The notes beneath the pieces were generated by a model. It made no database searches and was not told the DNA's origin. It worked only from the letters and a program-made list of their open reading frames with translations. Below, in pieces: positions 59,426 to 64,000 of a stretch of DNA of 64,000 nucleotides; position 1 is the stretch's first letter, and each line of letters starts with the position of its first letter. The stretch is from Ruminococcus flavefaciens ND2009 (lineage in GTDB: Bacteria; Bacillota; Clostridia; Oscillospirales; Ruminococcaceae). Position numbers and translations under genes: made by a program. The DNA is taken from the NCBI RefSeq assembly GCF_000621785.1, contig NZ_JHXI01000011.1, positions 62,001-126,000 of the forward strand, read 5' to 3'.

Positions 59426-59442
59426 ATTGACCAACGGTCAAT
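59426..59442. promoter_or_regulatory. Operator-like palindrome 1
   Basis: ATTGACCAACGGTCAAT is a near-perfect 17-bp palindrome (arms ATTGACC/GGTCAAT, 3-bp centre), just upstream of the tetR promoter. Confidence 0.8.
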
Positions 59443-59479
59443 GAAAACCGGGGGAAAATTTGTGCAGTCATACAAAAAT

Positions 59480-59494
59480 ATGACCAAAGGTCAT
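59480..59494. promoter_or_regulatory. Operator-like palindrome 2
   Basis: ATGACCAAAGGTCAT is a 15-bp palindrome with the same TGACCnnnGGTCA core, between the tetR and exporter promoters. Confidence 0.8.
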
Positions 59495-59513
59495 TTTTCT
59501 TGCTCTGTTGCAG

Positions 59514-59542
59514 TTGACTAACGGTCATTTTTGTAATATACT
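59514..59542 (+). promoter_or_regulatory. Exporter promoter with operator 3 on its -35 box
   Basis: TTGACT, a 17-nt spacer and TATACT. TTGACTAACGGTCAT (59514-59528) has the same palindrome core with one arm changed and overlaps the -35 box, so binding would block polymerase. Confidence 0.8.
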
Positions 59543-59739
59543 AAGGTATATCGAAAGACCGGACGCATATTGAACGTCCGCGGCAAGCTGTGTGCATCTG
59601 TTTTTCCCGGCAGATCATCCCATTTTCTCCTAAAGGTATATAACCGGTCGTCCCTCAGATTCGACGAGGGGCAATCTCTTAACAGCACCGCGGATTTTCA
59701 ATATGCGCCCGGAACAAAATGATAAGAAGGGATGATAAG

Positions 59740-61848
59740 ATGCTTAAATTCGGTGAATGGATAGCCAAGCACAGAGCATTGATACTCATTATCGCAGTGC
59801 TCCTGCTTATTCCTTCGGCTATAGGTTATATCAACACCCGAGTGAACTACGATATACTCTCCTATCTGCCAAAGGACATAAATACCATGACAGGTCAGGA
59901 TATACTCAAGGAGGACTTCGGTCAGGGCGGCTTCTCTCTGGTAATGGTGGAGGGCATGAGCGACAAGGACGTGGCTGAGACTGCCGATAAGATCTCGGCG
60001 ATAGACCACGTTTCAGATGTTATCTGCTACCAGTCCATGACCGACTGCAAGATACCCATGGAGATACTCCCCGAGAATATCTACGACTTCTTCAACAAGG
60101 GCGACACCACCATGATGGCGGTATTCTTCGATGATACCACCTCGGGCGACGGAACACTCGCCGCTGTTGAGGAGATGAGGAACATCACCTCGAAGCAGTG
60201 CTTCATCAGCGGTATGTCCGCCATCACTCTCGACATGAAGAACCTGACACAGAGCGAGACCCTCATCTATGCGGTCATCGCCGTTATACTCACAAGCATA
60301 GTCCTTACATTGACTATGGACTCCTTCCTCATTCCTCTGTTCTTCATGCTCAGCATAGGCTTTGCGGTAGTGTGGAACCTGGGCTCAAACATCGTTCTCG
60401 GCGAGATCTCGTTCATCACACAGGCTCTTGCAATGGTGCTCCAGCTGGGCGTCACCATGGACTACTCAATATTCCTGTGGCACAGCTACAAGGAGCAGCT
60501 CACTCACTTCCCCGACAGCAAGCAGGAGGCTATGGCACACGCCATCGCCGCGACTATCACTTCCGTTGTGGGAAGCTCCTTCACTACGGTTGCAGGCTTC
60601 CTGGCAATGTGCTTCATGACCTTCACTCTTGGTCTTGACCTGGGAATAGTAATGGCAAAGGGCGTTGTATGCGGCGTTATCTCCTGCGTAACGGTGCTTC
60701 CCTCAATGATACTCATATTTGAGAATGCAATAGCAAAGACCTCTCACAGGGACTTCCTTCCCTCATTCAGCCGCACCTCCTCTTTCATAGTAAAGCACTC
60801 ATGGGTATTCCTTACACTGGGAATAGTCCTGCTGATACCTGCGGTATTCGGCAACAACCATTATGATGTTTACTACAAGCTGGACAGTACTCTACCCAAG
60901 ACCCTTGACAGCGTCATTGCCAACACAAAGCTGGCTGAGGATTACAATATGAACAGCACCCACATACTTATGGTGGACTCTGACATGAGCGCAAAGGACG
61001 CAGACAGAATGCTCAGCGAGATGAAGAAGGTGGACGGCGTTCAGTTCGCCGCAGGCTTCAATTCTCTGGTGGGACCCGCTATACCCGAGGAGGCTGTCCC
61101 CGAGGAGATAAAGAGCGTCCTCAAGAGCGATGAGTGGCAGATAATGCTGATAGGCTCAGAATACGAGGTAGCCTCCGACCAGGTAAACGAGCAGGTCACA
61201 GCCCTCAACAAGATAGCTCAGAGATATGACCCCGAGGCTATGCTCATCGGCGAGGCTCCTGCCACAAAGGACCTCATCACCATTACCGACAGGGACTTCA
61301 AGATAGTGAACTTCCTGTCCATTGCGGCTATATTCCTTATCATAGCCTTTACATTCAAGTCCGTGACACTTCCCGTGATACTGGTCTCGGTAATAGAGCT
61401 GGCTATCATGATAAACCTTGGCACCGCCTACTACACAGGCTCAAGGCTGTCCTTCATCGCTCCTATCGTTATAGGAACCATACAGCTGGGCGCAACAGTT
61501 GACTACGCGATACTCATGACCACAAGATACCGCACCGAAAGAAGCAGCGGTCAGACCAAGAATAACGCCATCGGTATCGCTCTCAGCACCTCCATAAAAT
61601 CGGTCATCACCTCGGCGCTGGGCTTCTTCGCCGCAACAGTAGGCGTTGCCCTTTACTCAGACATCGGTCTTATCTCGGAGCTGTGTATGCTCCTGGCAAG
61701 AGGCGCTCTCATCTCCATGGTGGTAGTAGTAACCGTGCTGCCCTCAATGTTCATGGTATTCGACAAGCTCATTTGCAGGACCAGCGCAGGATTCTCACCT
61801 AAAAGAAAGGTGCAGGGCAAGCGCCGTCATTTATTCGGAACAGTGTGA
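59740..61848 (+). CDS. MMPL/RND-family exporter
   Basis: The 702-residue product has about 12 hydrophobic helices in two similar halves, each with a large extracytoplasmic loop after the first helix. This is the layout of MMPL-type RND transporters (sterol-sensing-like core). Motifs LQLGVTMDYSIFLWH and IQLGATVDYAILMTTR are the paired proton-relay-type segments. It probably moves lipids, peptides or drugs out of the cell using the proton gradient; the substrate is unknown. The ATG at 59740 has AAGGGA upstream. A 198-nt leader separates it from its promoter. Confidence 0.9.
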   Translation: MLKFGEWIAKHRALILIIAVLLLIPSAIGYINTRVNYDILSYLPKDINTMTGQDILKEDFGQGGFSLVMVEGMSDKDVAETADKISAIDHVSDVICYQSMTDCKIPMEILPENIYDFFNKGDTTMMAVFFDDTTSGDGTLAAVEEMRNITSKQCFISGMSAITLDMKNLTQSETLIYAVIAVILTSIVLTLTMDSFLIPLFFMLSIGFAVVWNLGSNIVLGEISFITQALAMVLQLGVTMDYSIFLWHSYKEQLTHFPDSKQEAMAHAIAATITSVVGSSFTTVAGFLAMCFMTFTLGLDLGIVMAKGVVCGVISCVTVLPSMILIFENAIAKTSHRDFLPSFSRTSSFIVKHSWVFLTLGIVLLIPAVFGNNHYDVYYKLDSTLPKTLDSVIANTKLAEDYNMNSTHILMVDSDMSAKDADRMLSEMKKVDGVQFAAGFNSLVGPAIPEEAVPEEIKSVLKSDEWQIMLIGSEYEVASDQVNEQVTALNKIAQRYDPEAMLIGEAPATKDLITITDRDFKIVNFLSIAAIFLIIAFTFKSVTLPVILVSVIELAIMINLGTAYYTGSRLSFIAPIVIGTIQLGATVDYAILMTTRYRTERSSGQTKNNAIGIALSTSIKSVITSALGFFAATVGVALYSDIGLISELCMLLARGALISMVVVVTVLPSMFMVFDKLICRTSAGFSPKRKVQGKRRHLFGTV

Positions 61849-61866
61849 TACAAAGGAGAGATAGAT

Positions 61867-64000
61867 ATGAAAAAGCTTAACAAGATACTTACAGCGCTGG
61901 TAGCAGCAGCTGTTTCCGCAGGAGCTACGGGCTCTATCGCCTATGCAAAGAATGGCGGCAGAAGCACAGAGGCTCCCCAAAAGTCCGTAAAGACAGCAGC
62001 CGACAGCGACACGGGCTCCAGAAAAGCAAACGGTGAGAACGCCTACAAGGACGAGACCGTTTACGTTCTCTGCAACAGCGACTCCTCCGTGAAGAACGTG
62101 GTAGTCAGCGACTGGCTGAAAAATGCTCCTGCTATGGTGAACATCTCGGATATATCCGACCTGAGCAATATCGTCAACGTAAAGGGCGATGAGTCCTTTG
62201 AGCTCAACGGCGAGGAGCTCACCTGGGAGGCTGAGGGCAGCGACATCTACTACAAGGGCAATTCCGACAAGGACCTCCCCGTGGACGTTACCATGGAGTA
62301 CTTCCTGGACGGAAAGAAAATGGCTCCCGAGGATATAAAGGGCAAGAGCGGACATCTGGTCATCCGCTGGACATACAAGAACAATCAGAAAGTTACAAAG
62401 AATATAGGCGGCGAGAACAAGGAGCTGTATGTTCCTTTCATGGCTGCCAGTGCCGCTGTGCTCAGCACGGACAAATACATAAATGTTGAGGTCACAAACG
62501 GCAAGGTCATTTCCGACGGCTCAAAGCTCATCGTTGTGGGCATGGCATTCCCGGGACTGGGGGACAGTCTGGCACTTGACAAGATAGAGGGCATGAGCAT
62601 TGAGGTGCCCGAAAGCTTCGAGGTCTCCGCAGACGTTACGGACTTTGAGATGAATACCTCCGTGACAGTGGTCTCCAACGAGATATTCTCACAGCTGGAC
62701 GTTGACAACGCTGCCGACTTCGGCGACCTGAAGGATAAGCTCAAGGAGCTCAGCGACGGTGCGGAGAAGCTCTCCGACGGCACAGCAGCTCTCTATGACG
62801 GCATAAAGAAGCTCTCGGGCGGCACAGGAGACCTTACAGACGGTATCGACAAGCTCCTTGCAGGCTCTCTGGAGCTGAAAAACGGCGCCTCAGACCTTGA
62901 CAGCGGCGCAAAGAAGATAACCGACGGTGCAAAGACTCTCTCCGACTCCACAGGCACATTTGCAAGCGGTCTGGGCAGCGCAAAGGACGGCTCTGCAAAG
63001 CTGAAAGACGGTCTGGGACAGGTCAGCACCGGCGCTTCCGATTTATCAAAGGGTCTTGGCAGTGCTAAGGAGGGTTCATCGGCACTGGTGGGCGGCTTCT
63101 CACAGGTCACCGCAGGGGCTGACGCTCTCAGCAGCGGACTCAAGGACGCAAAGGCAGGCTCAGACGCCCTTACAGCAGGCTTCAGACAGGTGGACGAGGG
63201 CGCAGCAGCTCTCAACGCAGGTGCAGGCACATTTTCGGGCGGCGTAGGCGCTCTCACAGACGGCAGCAAGCAGGTAAAGGACGGCTCCGCACAGCTTTCA
63301 CAGGGCGCAGCTGCTCTCAGCGACGGAGCTGCACAGCTCAGCACCTCGGCAGGACAGCTTTCAGAGGGGATAACCTCCGCAAAGACGGGCGCTGACTCTC
63401 TCTCAGAGGGCATTGGCTCCGCAAAGACAGGCGCAGACCAGCTCACAGAGGGCGCGGCAGCTCTCAGCGAGGGCGCTTCACAGCTGGGCGCAGGCATAAC
63501 ACAGGCAGGGGCTTCCCTTGATACTACTATAGCCGCAAACGAGCAGGCTCTGGCAGCATTGCAGGCATTATACCAGCAGGCTCCCTCACAGGAGCTGGCT
63601 GTGGCAATAGGCACATTACAGCAGACCATAGACGGTCAGAAGCAGATCTCAGCTTCCATGGCAGAGGGCGGTCAGCTCAGCGCAGGCGCAGCTTCCGTAC
63701 AGGCAGGAGCACAGCAGCTCTCGGGCGGTCTGGGACAGCTCGGTGCAGGTCTTGACACTGCACAGAAGGGAGCGTCTGCTTTACAGGGAGGTCTCGGCAC
63801 TCTGGACGAGGGCGGAAAGGCTCTCTTCGCAGGCGCACAGCAGCTCTCGGGCTCTACCGCACAGCTTTCTAAGGGCGCCGCAGATCTTAACACAGGCGCA
63901 GCTGCCCTGGATACAGGCATTGGCACTCTGGCAGGCGGCAGCACTGAGCTCATCGGCGGTCTGGACTCCCTCATAAAGGGAATCACTCAGCTCAGCAGCG
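61867..64000 (+). CDS. YhgE/Pip-like surface protein, cut at the window edge
   Basis: An open frame begins at ATG 61867 (AAAGGAG 8 nt upstream) and runs off the window for 711 codons without a stop. It has a signal-like N-terminal helix (about residues 5-25), a beta-rich region to about residue 260 and then a long series of L[ST]xGA-type repeats of about 7-11 residues. That repeat type is typical of YhgE/Pip proteins. Its C-terminal membrane helices would lie beyond the window. It is 18 nt after the MMPL gene, so the two are probably co-expressed under the TetR regulator. Confidence 0.85.
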   Translation, partial: MKKLNKILTALVAAAVSAGATGSIAYAKNGGRSTEAPQKSVKTAADSDTGSRKANGENAYKDETVYVLCNSDSSVKNVVVSDWLKNAPAMVNISDISDLSNIVNVKGDESFELNGEELTWEAEGSDIYYKGNSDKDLPVDVTMEYFLDGKKMAPEDIKGKSGHLVIRWTYKNNQKVTKNIGGENKELYVPFMAASAAVLSTDKYINVEVTNGKVISDGSKLIVVGMAFPGLGDSLALDKIEGMSIEVPESFEVSADVTDFEMNTSVTVVSNEIFSQLDVDNAADFGDLKDKLKELSDGAEKLSDGTAALYDGIKKLSGGTGDLTDGIDKLLAGSLELKNGASDLDSGAKKITDGAKTLSDSTGTFASGLGSAKDGSAKLKDGLGQVSTGASDLSKGLGSAKEGSSALVGGFSQVTAGADALSSGLKDAKAGSDALTAGFRQVDEGAAALNAGAGTFSGGVGALTDGSKQVKDGSAQLSQGAAALSDGAAQLSTSAGQLSEGITSAKTGADSLSEGIGSAKTGADQLTEGAAALSEGASQLGAGITQAGASLDTTIAANEQALAALQALYQQAPSQELAVAIGTLQQTIDGQKQISASMAEGGQLSAGAASVQAGAQQLSGGLGQLGAGLDTAQKGASALQGGLGTLDEGGKALFAGAQQLSGSTAQLSKGAADLNTGAAALDTGIGTLAGGSTELIGGLDSLIKGITQLSS

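Noticed and set aside
62793..63986. Long minus-strand frames rich in Ala, Pro and Ser at the right edge
   Set aside because: They are antisense shadows of the repetitive YhgE-like gene, whose Ala/Gly/Leu codons leave the opposite strand open.

Overview
The window looks like chromosomal DNA from a cellulosome-forming Ruminococcus-type Firmicute (R. flavefaciens / R. champanellensis group). The case rests on four secreted proteins with a C-terminal dockerin (GH48, a GH5-GH5 fusion and two transglutaminase-like proteins) and on Bacillus-like operon order. This includes a spoVM-like microgene exactly where B. subtilis has spoVM. Species is an inference. No tRNA, rRNA, CRISPR array, prophage or transposase was seen.

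Layout. 1-5.2 kb: accessory genes (metallopeptidase, DUF3592-like protein), a hairpin-rich intergenic element, a split transketolase and an AT-rich orphan gene. 5.2-14.8 kb (minus strand): HAD phosphatase, rluD, lspA, ileS, divIVA, ylmH, sepF, ylmE, an HlyD-like protein and hfq, which is the ylm/divIVA division cluster run into hfq. 14.8-26.4 kb (minus): miaA, mutL, mutS, a ymcA-like gene and miaB in B. subtilis order, interrupted by a pair of paralogous membrane proteins and a pair of paralogous lipoproteins. 26.5-33.4 kb (plus): membrane-anchored protein, metallo-beta-lactamase-fold lipoprotein, purA, two dockerin transglutaminase-like proteins, and a membrane protein with repeated APVLDD motifs. 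33.7-47.4 kb (minus): yicC, remA, gmk, rpoZ, priA, def, fmt, a zinc peptidase, rsmB, rlmN, prpC, prkC, rsgA, thiN and spoVM in B. subtilis order, with many 1-8 nt overlaps, probably one long operon read from a promoter upstream of yicC. 47.5-53.3 kb: convergent GH5-GH5-dockerin and GH48-dockerin genes with back-to-back terminators. 53.7-58.3 kb: a four-gene ABC transporter operon (ATPase, GldF-like permease, GldG-like protein, DUF4340 protein). 58.7-64 kb: a TetR regulator divergent from an MMPL-type exporter and a YhgE/Pip-like protein cut by the window edge, with three palindromic operator-like sites between.

The most interesting non-gene signals are: a hairpin lying between the Shine-Dalgarno sequence and start codon of ileS; a terminator-plus-promoter module duplicated 57 kb apart; a family of about 160-bp palindromic elements with AAATCATAATTT-type ends, one carrying a second palindromic insert in a hairpin loop; and a three-hairpin 5' leader before the GH48 gene. 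The dockerin pair includes a transglutaminase-like protein whose catalytic Cys position is Glu beside a paralogue with an intact Cys-His-Asp triad.

All calls come from reading the sequence and recalled family knowledge; no database search was run. Starts were chosen from Shine-Dalgarno spacing, and TTG or GTG was accepted where it fits.
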